Below are positions 28,099 through 37,580 of a stretch of DNA of 64,000 bases, piece after piece. The notes under the pieces were generated by a model that made no database searches, had not been told where the DNA came from, and was given only the letters and a program-made list of their open reading frames with translations. Origin of the DNA: Treponema vincentii (GTDB lineage: Bacteria > Spirochaetota > Spirochaetia > Treponematales > Treponemataceae). The stretch is taken from assembly GCF_018336815.1 (NCBI RefSeq), contig NZ_CP050497.1:1116001-1180000 (forward strand), written 5' to 3'. Position 1 is the first letter of the stretch. The number at the start of each line of letters is the position of its first letter. The position numbers and the translations under genes were made by a program.

Positions 28099-29454
28099 AT
28101 GAAAAAAATTTCAATACTGGCGGGTATTCTGTTTTGTCTGGTTTGTGCGGCAGCGTTGAATGCGGAAGAGGCGGCCGATGACTTCGGCTTTGACAGCGAG
28201 GTGGAATCGGGCAGTGCTTTTTCGATTGATATCGGCGGAAAGCTTTCCCTCGGCGGCTCGTTTTATTTTAACGATTTTAAGACTTTTAAGGATGTGCAGC
28301 CCGGTTCGCTGGTTGAGGGAAAGCTGCACGTTCACGCAACCGCGCCGATGACGGAAGCCTATTTCGGCGTTAAGCTTAACGGTAAAACCCTCGCTCCCTT
28401 GCTCGGCAAAGAGCAGGACGTTTTTCCCAAAAGCCCCCAGATTGCTCCGTGGATTGACGAAGCATATCTCAAAATGCTCTTTGGTTCGGTAGTTATTACC
28501 GGCGGCATCCAAAAGATGAACTGGGGGCGGGCGGAAGATTTGAGCGTGCTTGATATCGTCAATCCTCGCGACAAAACCGACCTTACGCTGATGTATGCCC
28601 CGCAGGAGATGAAAATTGCCCGCCCGCTCATATCCGCAGTCGTGTACCTTCCGTATGATCTCAAACTGGAAGGCGTATATTTGCCGGTATTTGAAGGGAA
28701 CCGCATCGTTACCGGAAAAACCGACCGCTGGTATTCGCAGCAATTTAACCGGATTGTGCAAACCGACCCATCGTTTTTTACCCGTGCGGTTGACACAGTT
28801 AAAACGAATACCCTCGTATATTCGCAGGGCGGCGGGCGGCTTACGGCTGCCGTAGGAGGCAAGCACGACTTCGGTATTCAGTATTTTTACGGTCGGCTGC
28901 CGGAGCTTGCATTTGAAACCCTTTCCCCTACAACCTTTACCGGTCTCTATAATCCCTATCACCACATCGGTATCGACTACGGTGTCGGACTCGGCCCCGT
29001 ATCGCTCAGTGCGGAATTCGCCGCAAATATCACCTCGGATTTATCGGGCAATAATCCTTCCATATATAACCCGTCGCTTGCGTGGAATATCGGTGCGGTC
29101 TATTCCGCACCCCTCGGCTTTCAACTCAGCTTAACGGCAACGGAAAACATTCGGCTTCATCATAGCAGAAGTGCTGCTCAAATCAGCGATGTGGAATACG
29201 GCAAAAAAGCAACGGATACTAAGCTCGCATTTTCCGTATCGCAAACCCTCTTGCGTAATTCCTTGGAATGGAAACTCGGCGCCATTGTCGGGCTTGAGGA
29301 CGCAGACTTTTGCATTATGCCCGGTATCCATTGGCAGCTCGCAACCTTGCTTATCGACTGTAATGTCGGTATCTTCGGCGGTAAAAAGACCGGAAACTTC
29401 GGACAATTTTCCCGCAATAGCTTTATCAGACTCACTCTCGCGTATGAGTTTTAA
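28099..29454 (+). CDS. Outer-membrane beta-barrel protein, uncharacterised
   Basis: 451 aa with a Sec signal peptide (cleavage near LNAEEA) and alternating amphipathic strands throughout, ending in LTLAYEF; a terminal aromatic is the usual BAM targeting signal. The MNWGRAEDLSVLDIVNPRD segment resembles DUF1302-like/OM porin-type proteins. A GGAG site is upstream and the gene begins 17 bases after dnaJ. Surface or porin function is inference. Confidence 0.8.
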   Translation: MKKISILAGILFCLVCAAALNAEEAADDFGFDSEVESGSAFSIDIGGKLSLGGSFYFNDFKTFKDVQPGSLVEGKLHVHATAPMTEAYFGVKLNGKTLAPLLGKEQDVFPKSPQIAPWIDEAYLKMLFGSVVITGGIQKMNWGRAEDLSVLDIVNPRDKTDLTLMYAPQEMKIARPLISAVVYLPYDLKLEGVYLPVFEGNRIVTGKTDRWYSQQFNRIVQTDPSFFTRAVDTVKTNTLVYSQGGGRLTAAVGGKHDFGIQYFYGRLPELAFETLSPTTFTGLYNPYHHIGIDYGVGLGPVSLSAEFAANITSDLSGNNPSIYNPSLAWNIGAVYSAPLGFQLSLTATENIRLHHSRSAAQISDVEYGKKATDTKLAFSVSQTLLRNSLEWKLGAIVGLEDADFCIMPGIHWQLATLLIDCNVGIFGGKKTGNFGQFSRNSFIRLTLAYEF

Positions 29455-29491
29455 AACAGGTTGCCTTGAAATGTGATAACCGAGGATACGT

Positions 29492-29992
29492 ATGACATAT
29501 ACCCAATGGTATGATTCTCCGCTGGGGAACATTTTGCTGGCAGCAGACAGCGCAGGTTTGACCGGCGTGTGGTTCAACGGCGAAAAGTTTTTTGCTCAGT
29601 ATCTTGAAGAACAGCATGAAGAAAAAGAAACCCCGTTTTTACAGCAAACAAAGCGATGGCTTGATGTCTATTTTTCCGGAAAAGAACCTGATTTTACCGT
29701 GCCGCTCCATTTTAACGGAACGGATTTCCAAAATGCAGTGTGGAATATCCTCTGTACTATTCCGTACGGGCATACAACTACCTACGGTGAAATAGCCAAG
29801 CAAATTGCCCGTCAACGAGGTCTATCCCGTATGTCTGCACATGCGGTCGGCGGTGCAGTCGGTCATAATGGCATTTCCATTATCGTACCCTGTCATCGTG
29901 TTATCGGAGCGAACGGTAACTTAACCGGCTATGCAGGCGGCCTTGATAAAAAAAGAGCATTACTGACGCTGGAGAAAGTTCTTTTTACTTAG
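29492..29992 (+). CDS. ogt: Methylated-DNA--[protein]-cysteine S-methyltransferase
   Basis: 166 aa, suicide repair of O6-methylguanine. The active-site IIVPCHRVIG holds the acceptor Cys, preceded by the HTH-region Arg finger (GLSRMSAHAVGGAVGHN) and followed by the conserved TGYAGGLDKK. N-terminal RNase-H-like fold is short, as in Ogt. No Ada regulatory domain. Confidence 0.95.
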   Translation: MTYTQWYDSPLGNILLAADSAGLTGVWFNGEKFFAQYLEEQHEEKETPFLQQTKRWLDVYFSGKEPDFTVPLHFNGTDFQNAVWNILCTIPYGHTTTYGEIAKQIARQRGLSRMSAHAVGGAVGHNGISIIVPCHRVIGANGNLTGYAGGLDKKRALLTLEKVLFT

Positions 29993-30047
29993 GCAATTCT
30001 CTGTTACTTTCGAACGAACGCGGAGCAATGAAATAGCCGAAAAGAAC

Positions 30048-30674
30048 TTATGCACGGATAAGCAAGGCAAGAAAACCGATAGCTACCGGTATTAAAAGAT
30101 TGTCGTAATCTTTAAGCGGGAGCATTTCGATACATGCCCCTACAATACCGAGGACAAGGCTTTTCCCAAAATTCCCGCTGACGGCTAAGGACGAAAGGAA
30201 TACAGCAGCAAAACAGGTTAAACTCCCCGCAACGGTTTTATCTTTAAAAAAAGCTAAATGAATTTTGCCGAAACGCTTCCCGATAAGGCTCGCAAGACCG
30301 TCCCCGAAAGCAAGTGCAAATATTGCAATTTTTGCCGTATGCATGGGGAAAAACAAAAGTGCGGCAAGCACTCCGGTGGCAAGTGTTAGCGGTCCCAATA
30401 CGAACCGCCCTTTATCGCGTGCCCGTGATGCGTAACGAGTAATATGCGCAATGATACCGAGCTCATAGCCGCGCATACGAAAAAATTCTGAGATACAGTA
30501 GAGCAGCGTGATAGCAACAATAGCGACAATCGTAGGCGTATACCAATGTTCGGCAAATACAACGGTTAAAGCAGAAGACAGATGAATGGTTTTCCTAAAC
30601 ACTTCAACCAACAGTTCCTCTACGGAGGCGGTTTGAGAGAATGTACGGTATCGGAAGCGTTCAAACCATTTCAT
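30048..30674 (-). CDS. Dolichol/phytol kinase-like CTP-dependent membrane kinase
   Basis: 208 aa, 5-6 membrane helices. The C-terminal FALAFGDGLASLIGKRFGK followed by DKTVAGSLTCF is the active-site block of the SEC59/VTE5/CTP:DAG kinase and CdsA-related superfamily, so it probably phosphorylates a lipid alcohol. Substrate not determinable. It starts 24 bases after the mgtE stop and is probably co-transcribed; its own ATG has no good ribosome binding site. Confidence 0.8.
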   Translation of the reverse strand: MKWFERFRYRTFSQTASVEELLVEVFRKTIHLSSALTVVFAEHWYTPTIVAIVAITLLYCISEFFRMRGYELGIIAHITRYASRARDKGRFVLGPLTLATGVLAALLFFPMHTAKIAIFALAFGDGLASLIGKRFGKIHLAFFKDKTVAGSLTCFAAVFLSSLAVSGNFGKSLVLGIVGACIEMLPLKDYDNLLIPVAIGFLALLIRA

Positions 30675-30698
30675 ATAATCCCAATATACTATTAGTCT

Positions 30699-32048
30699 TT
30701 AAAACAATAAGAACTTTGCAATTCTAAAATAGACGATAAGGCTGACCGCATCTACAATCGTGGTGATGAGCGGGCCTGCCATAATTGCCGGATCCATCCG
30801 GAGTTTTTTTGCAAGAATCGGTAAAAGACCGCCGGTAAGTTTTGCAATGGTAACGGTTACAACAAGCGTTAAGCCGACACTGGCAGAAACAAGAACCGGT
30901 TTACCGTCCAAGAAAAAAGATTTTACAAAAATAGTGAACCCGAGCAGCGAGCCTACAAGAATTGCGATACGAAGTTCTTTCCATAATACTTTTGCCCAGT
31001 CTCGCAGCTGAATTTCGCCGGTAGCAAGACCGCGGATAATCAACGTTGATGACTGACTTCCCGAATTTCCGCCGGTATCCATCAGCATAGGAATAAAAGA
31101 AGTGAGTATGGTAAGCGTTGCCAACAGTTCGGTGTAGTGTTCGATAATCTTACCGGTAAAGGTTTCCGAAACCATCAAAAGCATCAGCCAGCCGATACGG
31201 TGCTTGGCAAGTTTAAAAACGCCGGTGTTTAGGTACGCATCTTCGGACGGCTGCATAGCGGCCATAATCTGGAAGTCTTCGGTAGCCTCTTGCTCCATAA
31301 CATCCATCACGTCGTCAACTGTGATAATACCGATCAGTCGTTTTTCCGCATCGACAACAGGCAATGCGAGGAAAGCGTATTTCTTAAAAACTGCGATAAC
31401 ACTTTCTTGGTCATCGTGAGTGTTCACATAGATACATTCGCTTTCAAAAATATTTTCAATCAGTTCCTGCTCAGGCGCCAGCACCAACTCTTTTAATGAA
31501 ACGATGCCCTCAAGCACCCTGTTCGCATCAGTTACATAACAGGTATAAATCGTTTCTTTTTTAAGCCCCGTCTCTCTGATGTAGTCCAACGCCTGTTTTA
31601 CCGTCATCGTCTTTTTAAGGCTGACGTATTCAATCGTCATCAGGCTTCCTGCTGAATCGGGAGGATATTTGAGGAATTGATTGATGAGCTTACGCTCTTC
31701 TTCGCCGGAGTTCGCTAAAATCTTTCTGACGGCATTCGCAGGCATCTCTTCTACAAGGTCTACGACATCGTCAAACGCAAGTTCGTCCAGAATAGGACCG
31801 AGTTCTTTATCTGTAATCGATGAAATAAATGCGCTTTGCTGCTCGCTCGAAAGGAGCGCGAATACTTCGGCAGCAAGGTCTTTCGGAAGCATTCTGAAAA
31901 GAAACACCGCATTTGCCGCATTTTCTTTATCCAATATTTCCGCTACATCGACCGCATTCATCTCGGCGAGTTCTGCAATTAAAGCCACGTAGTGCCTATT
32001 GTCGAGCAGTTCTTGAATCCGCTCCATTTCCTGCGTTTTATCTTCCAT
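30699..32048 (-). CDS. mgtE: Magnesium transporter MgtE
   Basis: 449 aa: N-terminal superhelical domain (~1-130), two CBS domains (~135-255, LKKETIYTCYVTDANRVLEG and LIGIITVDDVMDVMEQEA) and five C-terminal helices including the pore segments MDTGGNSGSQSSTLIIRG. A Mg2+-gated channel in the inner membrane. A minus-strand TATACT (32060-32065) ends 11 bases before the ATG, giving a ~5-base leader with no ribosome site; no M-box riboswitch can fit there, so control would be by the CBS gate only. Confidence 0.95.
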   Translation of the reverse strand: MEDKTQEMERIQELLDNRHYVALIAELAEMNAVDVAEILDKENAANAVFLFRMLPKDLAAEVFALLSSEQQSAFISSITDKELGPILDELAFDDVVDLVEEMPANAVRKILANSGEEERKLINQFLKYPPDSAGSLMTIEYVSLKKTMTVKQALDYIRETGLKKETIYTCYVTDANRVLEGIVSLKELVLAPEQELIENIFESECIYVNTHDDQESVIAVFKKYAFLALPVVDAEKRLIGIITVDDVMDVMEQEATEDFQIMAAMQPSEDAYLNTGVFKLAKHRIGWLMLLMVSETFTGKIIEHYTELLATLTILTSFIPMLMDTGGNSGSQSSTLIIRGLATGEIQLRDWAKVLWKELRIAILVGSLLGFTIFVKSFFLDGKPVLVSASVGLTLVVTVTIAKLTGGLLPILAKKLRMDPAIMAGPLITTIVDAVSLIVYFRIAKFLLF

Positions 32049-32105
32049 AATTAGGTGCTAGTATACTTAAAACGGATGGTTTCTGCTATAGGGCTCACAG
32101 AATCA

Positions 32106-32247
32106 GGGTAAACATATTGGGCCTTTTTTACGACCCCCGCAGAATTATTGAGGCTGTTCAACCAGAGTTGAACCTCTTCGCGATTCAAATGGTCTCACAA
32201 CCTCAATAATTCTGCGATTTTATATACTCAGCCTGATGTGTTCACCC
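32106..32247. repeat. R2 double-stem repeat
   Basis: Outer arms GGGTAAACATATTGGGC and GCCTGATGTGTTCACCC pair with several G-T; inner arms CGCAGAATTATTGAGG/CCTCAATAATTCTGCG are perfect. The loop contains a small TTGAACC..GATTCAA hairpin and AATGGTC. With the following R3 copy it fills the 369-base gap upstream of mgtE. Confidence 0.7.
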
Positions 32248-32262
32248 GTCTGCTAGGAAAAA

Positions 32263-32335
32263 TGTGCGAAATTTTGGATAAAATTTCGCACAGACGGAAG
32301 GCAACCGTTTAAAATATTTCTGGTGCGGTTGCCCT
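32263..32335. repeat. R3 repeat
   Basis: TGTGCGAAATTTT/AAAATTTCGCACA hairpin followed by GCAACCG..CGGTTGC around TTTAAAATATTTCTGGTG; nearly the same as 14883-14954. Confidence 0.75.
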
Positions 32336-32417
32336 GTTTAAAGCCTGCAGTGTTGAGAGAAGCTTATAGTTTTACCCGCGTAAAAATAATTTTTCTTAAA
32401 TATCGAAAAGTTTTACC

Positions 32418-33257
32418 TTATTCGGCAGCAAACTTATCCGCTGTAACGCCCATAACAGCTGCATTAGCTTGGTACGTTGCCAGCTGTCCTGCAGGAACCT
32501 TAATACCGCCTGCCGTTAAAGCCGTACAGCCAGCAAAGGCATCTTCGAAATACGGATCATTGTCCTTATCTTTTTCGGGATTATAATTACACTTCAGTAT
32601 AATAGTTTTAAGATTTGTGCAGCCGGAAAAGCAATTCTGCATATCCGTAACATTTACAGGAATGACTGGCGCTTGAGTGAGCTTTGTACAGTCATTAAAG
32701 CAAGATCTCATGTCAGTAACATTGGCGGGAATGACCGGTGTTTGGGAGAGGTTTGTACAGTCACTAAAGCAGTAGCTCATGTCAGTAACGCTTGCGGGAA
32801 TTATCGGTGTCTGTGTGAGGTTTGTACAGTCATTAAAGCAGAAACTCATGTCAGTAACGCTACCGGGTATTCCGAAAACTTGTATAAGAGTTTTGCATCC
32901 GTCAAAACAAGAAAACATATCTGTAAGTCCTTCTATTTTGTCACCGAATTTAAGCGCAACTTTTTTAGAAGGTGACGCTTTAAGAGTTTTGCCGAGAGGA
33001 CTTGCTTCCATAAGTCCTCCTAAGTCTTCTTTTTTAAGCCCTGTTACTTCGATGTAGTTTACTGTGCTGGCAGAGGCTTTTGTTTTAAGATAGTCGTCTA
33101 ACTGTGCAAAGGGTACCTGTGTGTAGCTTCCCGTGTTGTTGCCGGGAGCCCCCCCATTTTGAGGACACGCAGTACATAGTAACGATACAATAACGGCCAA
33201 CACCGCTACCGTAATCCGGTTAAAGAACTTTCGCATTCTTATGGTATCAGTATTCAT
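32418..33257 (-). CDS. BspA-like leucine-rich-repeat lipoprotein
   Basis: 279 aa from the ATG after TCAGGAGA; a longer frame lacks a site. The signal ends in VIVSLLCTAC, a lipobox, so it is lipid-anchored. Residues ~110-205 hold tandem 23-residue repeats of the pattern VTDMxxCFxDCTxLxQxPxIP, and the C-terminus AFAGCTALTAGGIKVPAGQLA is typical of Treponema BspA/LrrA-type surface proteins, which bind host matrix or other bacteria in studied cases. The DNA repeats (69-bp period) are similar enough for copy-number change by recombination. Confidence 0.9.
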   Translation of the reverse strand: MNTDTIRMRKFFNRITVAVLAVIVSLLCTACPQNGGAPGNNTGSYTQVPFAQLDDYLKTKASASTVNYIEVTGLKKEDLGGLMEASPLGKTLKASPSKKVALKFGDKIEGLTDMFSCFDGCKTLIQVFGIPGSVTDMSFCFNDCTNLTQTPIIPASVTDMSYCFSDCTNLSQTPVIPANVTDMRSCFNDCTKLTQAPVIPVNVTDMQNCFSGCTNLKTIILKCNYNPEKDKDNDPYFEDAFAGCTALTAGGIKVPAGQLATYQANAAVMGVTADKFAAE

Positions 33258-33342
33258 CTTTTTCTCCTGATATATGTTTCTCCCGTATTGGGGTGTTTTG
33301 TTGCTAAATATACTGCATCTCATTGAAAATTTCCATACCGGT

Positions 33343-33370
33343 TTAACAAAGCTTGCAGGTACTCTATAAT
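33343..33370 (+). promoter_or_regulatory. Sigma70 promoter of the NamZ-like gene, leaderless
   Basis: TTAACA-N16-TATAAT. The -10 ends 7 bases before the ATG at 33378, so the predicted first base of the mRNA is at or next to the start codon. This supports 33378 over the internal ATG at 33408. Confidence 0.7.
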
Positions 33371-33377
33371 ACACTTA

Positions 33378-34634
33378 ATGAGAAATATATTTGGGTTGCA
33401 TCCCCTTATGAAAACGTATGTATGCCATTTACGCCAAGTGAAAACGGCGGCGGTATTCTTCTTTTTATTTTGTATTGTATGCCAAGAAGCTACGGCAGAG
33501 AATCGGCTGAAATTGGGAATTGAGCGATTGCCGCAGTACCGTGCTGTTTTCGCAGGGAAGCGGGTAGGGCTAATTACCAACCAAACCGGTATCGATTCCG
33601 AAGGGACTCCCTCTGCCGTGCTGTTAAGCCGGTCGGTGCAGCTTACGGCGCTTTTTTCGCCCGAACATGGCATGCAGGGCAACGAACGGGAAGGTGCGTC
33701 TATCGGACATAGCGCCGACCCGCGGACGGGACTTCCGGTATACAGCCTTTACGGAAACACCAAGAGGCCGACGCCGGAGATGCTGAAAGATATCGATATC
33801 CTCTGCTTTGATATTCAAGATGTCGGCGCTCGGTTCTATACCTATATTTCCACCATGGCGTATGCGATGGAAGAATGTGCGCGGCACAAAAAACCATTTG
33901 TCGTGTTCGACCGTCCGAACCCGATCGGCGGCGCCGTCGAGGGGAATATGCTGGAGCTTGCCTACCGTTCCTTTACGGGATATTTTCCCATTGTACAGCG
34001 GCACGGTATGACGGTCGGGGAGCTTGCCCTGCTCTTCAACACCGAATACGGCATTCACTGTGATTTAACGGTGATCCCGATGGAAGGCTGGAACAGAGAA
34101 ACTTACTTTGACGAGCTGCCTTTGATATGGGTGCCGCCGTCTCCCAATATTCCGTCGCCCCTCACCGCGCTCGTATATGCGGGTGTCTGTTTATTCGAAG
34201 GAACAAACCTTTCGGTAGGGAGAGGAACAACGATGCCGTTTCAGTACCTAGGGGCTCCTTATATCGATGCATATCGGCTAGCCACTCGACTGAACCGGCT
34301 GGGCTTGGAAGGGGTGCGCTTTTTGTCCGCATTCTTTACCCCGTCGCTTTCACTCTATACGGGAAAGCTGTGCGGAGGGGTACAGATTGCCGTTACCGAC
34401 CGCCGCAGTTTCGCTCCCGTTAAAACGGCTATCGCCATGTTTTACGAGCTTAAGCGCCTCTATCCTGACGAGTTTACGATAAACAATGCGGGTAAAAAAT
34501 ACTGCGGCTTACATTTATTAACAGGTTGTACACAGCTCACCGATCCTTCGCAAACCGCACAGGATTATTTTTCCCGCATGGAAAAAGAGGGAAAACGATT
34601 CAACGACATACGTAAAAAATATCTTCTTTATTAG
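33378..34634 (+). CDS. DUF1343 exo-beta-N-acetylmuramidase (NamZ-like)
   Basis: 418 aa with an N-terminal hydrophobic export segment (~18-38). Strong DUF1343 blocks: GLITNQTGIDSEG, LFSPEHGMQG, LCFDIQDVGARFYTYIST, VVFDRPNPIGG, MTVGELALLFN and PSPNIPSPLTALVYAG. The family enzyme NamZ removes terminal MurNAc from peptidoglycan fragments, so this may recycle wall material in the periplasm. Residues before ~10 may not be part of the native protein if the second ATG is used. Confidence 0.92.
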   Translation: MRNIFGLHPLMKTYVCHLRQVKTAAVFFFLFCIVCQEATAENRLKLGIERLPQYRAVFAGKRVGLITNQTGIDSEGTPSAVLLSRSVQLTALFSPEHGMQGNEREGASIGHSADPRTGLPVYSLYGNTKRPTPEMLKDIDILCFDIQDVGARFYTYISTMAYAMEECARHKKPFVVFDRPNPIGGAVEGNMLELAYRSFTGYFPIVQRHGMTVGELALLFNTEYGIHCDLTVIPMEGWNRETYFDELPLIWVPPSPNIPSPLTALVYAGVCLFEGTNLSVGRGTTMPFQYLGAPYIDAYRLATRLNRLGLEGVRFLSAFFTPSLSLYTGKLCGGVQIAVTDRRSFAPVKTAIAMFYELKRLYPDEFTINNAGKKYCGLHLLTGCTQLTDPSQTAQDYFSRMEKEGKRFNDIRKKYLLY

Positions 34635-34706
34635 GAATTAGGAAAGTCTCAATTTTTTGCGGGAGACTGCTAAAGAAGTATTTTATGCGGTTACCCTGCC
34701 ATCCTC

Positions 34707-34736
34707 TTGCGTCGAAATTATCGGTTATGCTAGTAT
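34707..34736 (+). promoter_or_regulatory. Probable promoter, extended -10, leaderless
   Basis: TTGCGT-N18-TAGTAT with TGC just before the -10. The -10 ends 6 bases before the ATG at 34743; no ribosome binding site. Weaker than the other examples. Confidence 0.4.
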
Positions 34737-34742
34737 ATAGCT

Positions 34743-36233
34743 ATGTTTAAATATCTTAAAAGATACGTATTCGCTCTAGTATATCTACTCTTAGTAACGT
34801 TGCTTTCCGCTCAAACGGTGAGCAGTAAAAAAGATATCGCCGTTTTTAGGCTTTCTCATTCAGGATATGTCCCTTCCGAAGTTGCCGCAAGGATAGATCA
34901 ACGAATTATCGGCATTGTTACTTCTTTTAAACGATTTAACGTAATCGGTATGGAGTACCGACTCAACTCAAACACTATTGCGTCCTTTATCGATCAAATT
35001 AAAAGGACGAAAGAACAGCAGTCGGAAATTTCCGAAACTGTGCTATCAGGAGAAGAGGCCTTTACCCGTGCCGATTGGGAACGGCTTACCGGTGCATTTT
35101 TGGTCTTTGCGCCCCGAATTACCGACTATGATGAAAGACTTATCTTTGAAGAAACCGAGGTTGAGGGCAAAAAAGTTATAAAAAAATACTGGATGGTTAG
35201 AATAGAAGGAGCAATATCAATCCTTGACGTTTCCGGTTCAGTAGGGGAGCGGGTTATACCGCTGTATGTCAGAAAAATCGCAAAACGGCGTTCCAATGCC
35301 GTTGACGATGCAATTTCTTCTTTACTCAGTTCGGTATATACAGCTATCAAATTTGAACCGGAATTTGCATTGACAAGCGGAATACTTGCCGTTAATCGTG
35401 AACACAATACCGTTACGATCGAGCTGGGAAAGGACATCGGTATAAATGCAGGAGATGAATACACTCTTCAAAAATCCATCTCAGTTGCCGGAAAGCAGGC
35501 GGTAAGAGAAACCGGTCTGGTAATTATTTCGGAAGTACACGATACTTTTTCGATTGCAAAAGTGATTTATGCGGACCAGCCGATTGTCGAAGGGGATGGT
35601 GTTAAAGAGCTTTTAAAATCCGGTGTTCTGCTGCAAGGGTATGCGGGTATAACCGTTCCTATTACCGGGGTAAAGACAAGAGACTTAAAGGAATATCTGC
35701 GTGTTCAGCCTACCTTCGGCATACGGGCCGCATACAAGGCAAATTTTCATCTCAGTATATCAATCGGATATGAATATGCCATACAGCAGCCGGTTGGAGG
35801 ATCCGCTGCGCTTAGTGCAAAACCAATGCGGCTTATACCTTTCGGAATGGGATATTTCGGTATTGGGGTCTATAATGCCTATGTATCCCGATTTAAGATT
35901 ACGCCGGAAGTACAGTTCTGTTTTTCAAGCTCCTCCGTTGCTGTGCAAACCGGCTCATCAAAACCAGGCGCTTTTGCTGTTATGGCAACGCAGCTCGGCG
36001 GGCGGGTTCTGGTATCGGCAGATTACTTTATTTCGCGGAATTGGACGATAGGCGGCAGTGTCGGATTCGGTTATATGCACAATTTATTGAGCCCTGTACA
36101 AGCAGCTGAAAAATTGAAGAACGCAAGCCTATCTCCCAGTCAGGGACTCAATAAGGTCAATGATTATGAGTGGGATATTTTATCTTCGCATATTAACTTT
36201 CATGCTTTTATAGGAATAACGGGCAGGTTCTAG
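34743..36233 (+). CDS. Treponemal envelope protein with C-terminal barrel, uncharacterised
   Basis: 496 aa. Signal peptide ends near LLSAQTVS. Residues ~30-200 look like a globular periplasmic domain (DIAVFRLSHSGY, FNVIGMEYRLN, GAFLVFAPRITDYDERL), ~210-285 a small beta-rich domain, and ~290-496 alternating strands ending in IGITGRF, consistent with an 8-stranded outer-membrane barrel. I do not recognise the family. It is followed by an H hairpin and a lipoprotein gene. Confidence 0.72.
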   Translation: MFKYLKRYVFALVYLLLVTLLSAQTVSSKKDIAVFRLSHSGYVPSEVAARIDQRIIGIVTSFKRFNVIGMEYRLNSNTIASFIDQIKRTKEQQSEISETVLSGEEAFTRADWERLTGAFLVFAPRITDYDERLIFEETEVEGKKVIKKYWMVRIEGAISILDVSGSVGERVIPLYVRKIAKRRSNAVDDAISSLLSSVYTAIKFEPEFALTSGILAVNREHNTVTIELGKDIGINAGDEYTLQKSISVAGKQAVRETGLVIISEVHDTFSIAKVIYADQPIVEGDGVKELLKSGVLLQGYAGITVPITGVKTRDLKEYLRVQPTFGIRAAYKANFHLSISIGYEYAIQQPVGGSAALSAKPMRLIPFGMGYFGIGVYNAYVSRFKITPEVQFCFSSSSVAVQTGSSKPGAFAVMATQLGGRVLVSADYFISRNWTIGGSVGFGYMHNLLSPVQAAEKLKNASLSPSQGLNKVNDYEWDILSSHINFHAFIGITGRF

Positions 36234-36256
36234 ACACGCAGCTAAATCTAAATAAA

Positions 36257-36282
36257 CTGTCCAAAACTGAAGTTTTTGACAG
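36257..36282. repeat. H-family hairpin (short)
   Basis: CTGTCCAAAACT-GA-AGTTTTTGACAG. Read on the other strand its centre is AACTTCAGTT, as in the left hairpin of the in-gene element at 59371. Confidence 0.6.
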
Positions 36283-36317
36283 CCCACGATATTGCTCATA
36301 AAAAAAGGGAGAAGCGT

Positions 36318-37559
36318 ATGAAAAAAAATACTGTATTATATGCTCTACTGTTAGCGCTTTTGACATCATGTGTTGTTGTACCGGTTATGCCGCAGTACAC
36401 GGGAATCAATCCTTACTATGCCGGATCCGGCGAGGGATATTCATTTTTGGAGGCGCTTAATCAGGCAAAAGCAAATGTATTGCGGCTCGCCGTCATCGAC
36501 CTTATCGGAGAGACGGAAGAAATGCAAAACCGTAGTAAGCTCTATTCGGTTTTTTACACTGATGCAAAGCCGAATGCTTACCTTGAAACCGACTATATGC
36601 GTATTTTGCGGCGCGGCGAAACATACCGCGGATACTATTGTGAAATCACTGTACCCGTAAAAATAGATGCGATACGCAAGACTCTTGATATGATCGGTAC
36701 CTATTCTGCAAAGGGCGGCAATATTCTATCGAGTTCCGAGGTACGTGATGCAAAAACAAAGAGCGAATTGCAGGGGAACAATGTCGGATTTATCACACAG
36801 TATGTCGATAGCATGCTGTATATGGTCGTGCCGAATCAAAAGGCAAAAGACGGGAATACATTTTCAAAATCCGCTGTCAATATGGCGAATAAATACCTAC
36901 TCGACAACGGATATCGTGCAGTCGATTATGCCGCAGTAGAAGCGTTGAAATCAGACAGCTCCTCGCTGTTTGCCCAAGAACCGGAAACAGCAGATCTGTC
37001 GGTTGTGCAGTGGATTGCACAAAAACTCGGTGCGGATGTTTATATTGAAGTTGACGGTTTCGTGCAGGGTGGTCGGGAAACAGGTGGTTACTACGGTCAA
37101 GCGGAAGTCAACTTGAAAATGTACAATCCGTCTACGGGAGAATTACTCGGCGCTGTGCCTTATAGCAGTCCCAAGACGTTCGATCGCGGTAGTACCGAAG
37201 CGGCAGCGCAGAATGCGATAAAATCAACGGTGTTTAAGGCAATGAGCGTTGCCGTCGATCAAGCAAAAAAAGCATTGGTGCGGGACTATGCGCAAGGTAT
37301 CCGGTATGAGATTACCATTAACAACACCCCAGACAGCAAATTGATGAGTAACTTCCGAAATGAATTACAGCGCAAAGTTGAAGCAATACGGGTAGTGCAT
37401 CAATCCGCCGCCCAAACAAAATATGCGGTACAATATTTTGGCAGAGTTGAAGATATGGAAAATATTGTCTACTCGACAGCAGAAAGCGTTACCGGCATGG
37501 AAAAAATTTCACTGGTTATGATTCGCGGTAAAACCCTTATGTTCCGGCTCGGACGATAA
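36318..37559 (+). CDS. Lipoprotein, uncharacterised
   Basis: 413 aa from the ATG after GGGAGAAG. Lipobox ALLTSC at residues ~14-19. The mature region starts with a Tyr-rich stretch, then a segment (GEGYSFLEALNQAKANVLRL and VIDLIGETEEMQNR) of the kind seen in proteins of the LPP20/FlgT N-terminal class, followed by two alpha/beta domains (IAQKLGADVYIEVDGFVQGG; MYNPSTGELLGAVPYSS) similar to TolB-like/GNA1162-type secretory lipoproteins. Probably exported together with the preceding barrel protein; role unknown. Confidence 0.75.
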   Translation: MKKNTVLYALLLALLTSCVVVPVMPQYTGINPYYAGSGEGYSFLEALNQAKANVLRLAVIDLIGETEEMQNRSKLYSVFYTDAKPNAYLETDYMRILRRGETYRGYYCEITVPVKIDAIRKTLDMIGTYSAKGGNILSSSEVRDAKTKSELQGNNVGFITQYVDSMLYMVVPNQKAKDGNTFSKSAVNMANKYLLDNGYRAVDYAAVEALKSDSSSLFAQEPETADLSVVQWIAQKLGADVYIEVDGFVQGGRETGGYYGQAEVNLKMYNPSTGELLGAVPYSSPKTFDRGSTEAAAQNAIKSTVFKAMSVAVDQAKKALVRDYAQGIRYEITINNTPDSKLMSNFRNELQRKVEAIRVVHQSAAQTKYAVQYFGRVEDMENIVYSTAESVTGMEKISLVMIRGKTLMFRLGR

Positions 37560-37580
37560 AAAACGCCGAAGTCATACCTG

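Noticed and set aside
32049..32417. M-box riboswitch upstream of mgtE
   Set aside because: The predicted promoter leaves only ~5 bases of leader, and the hairpins further up are R2/R3 repeats found elsewhere in unrelated places.
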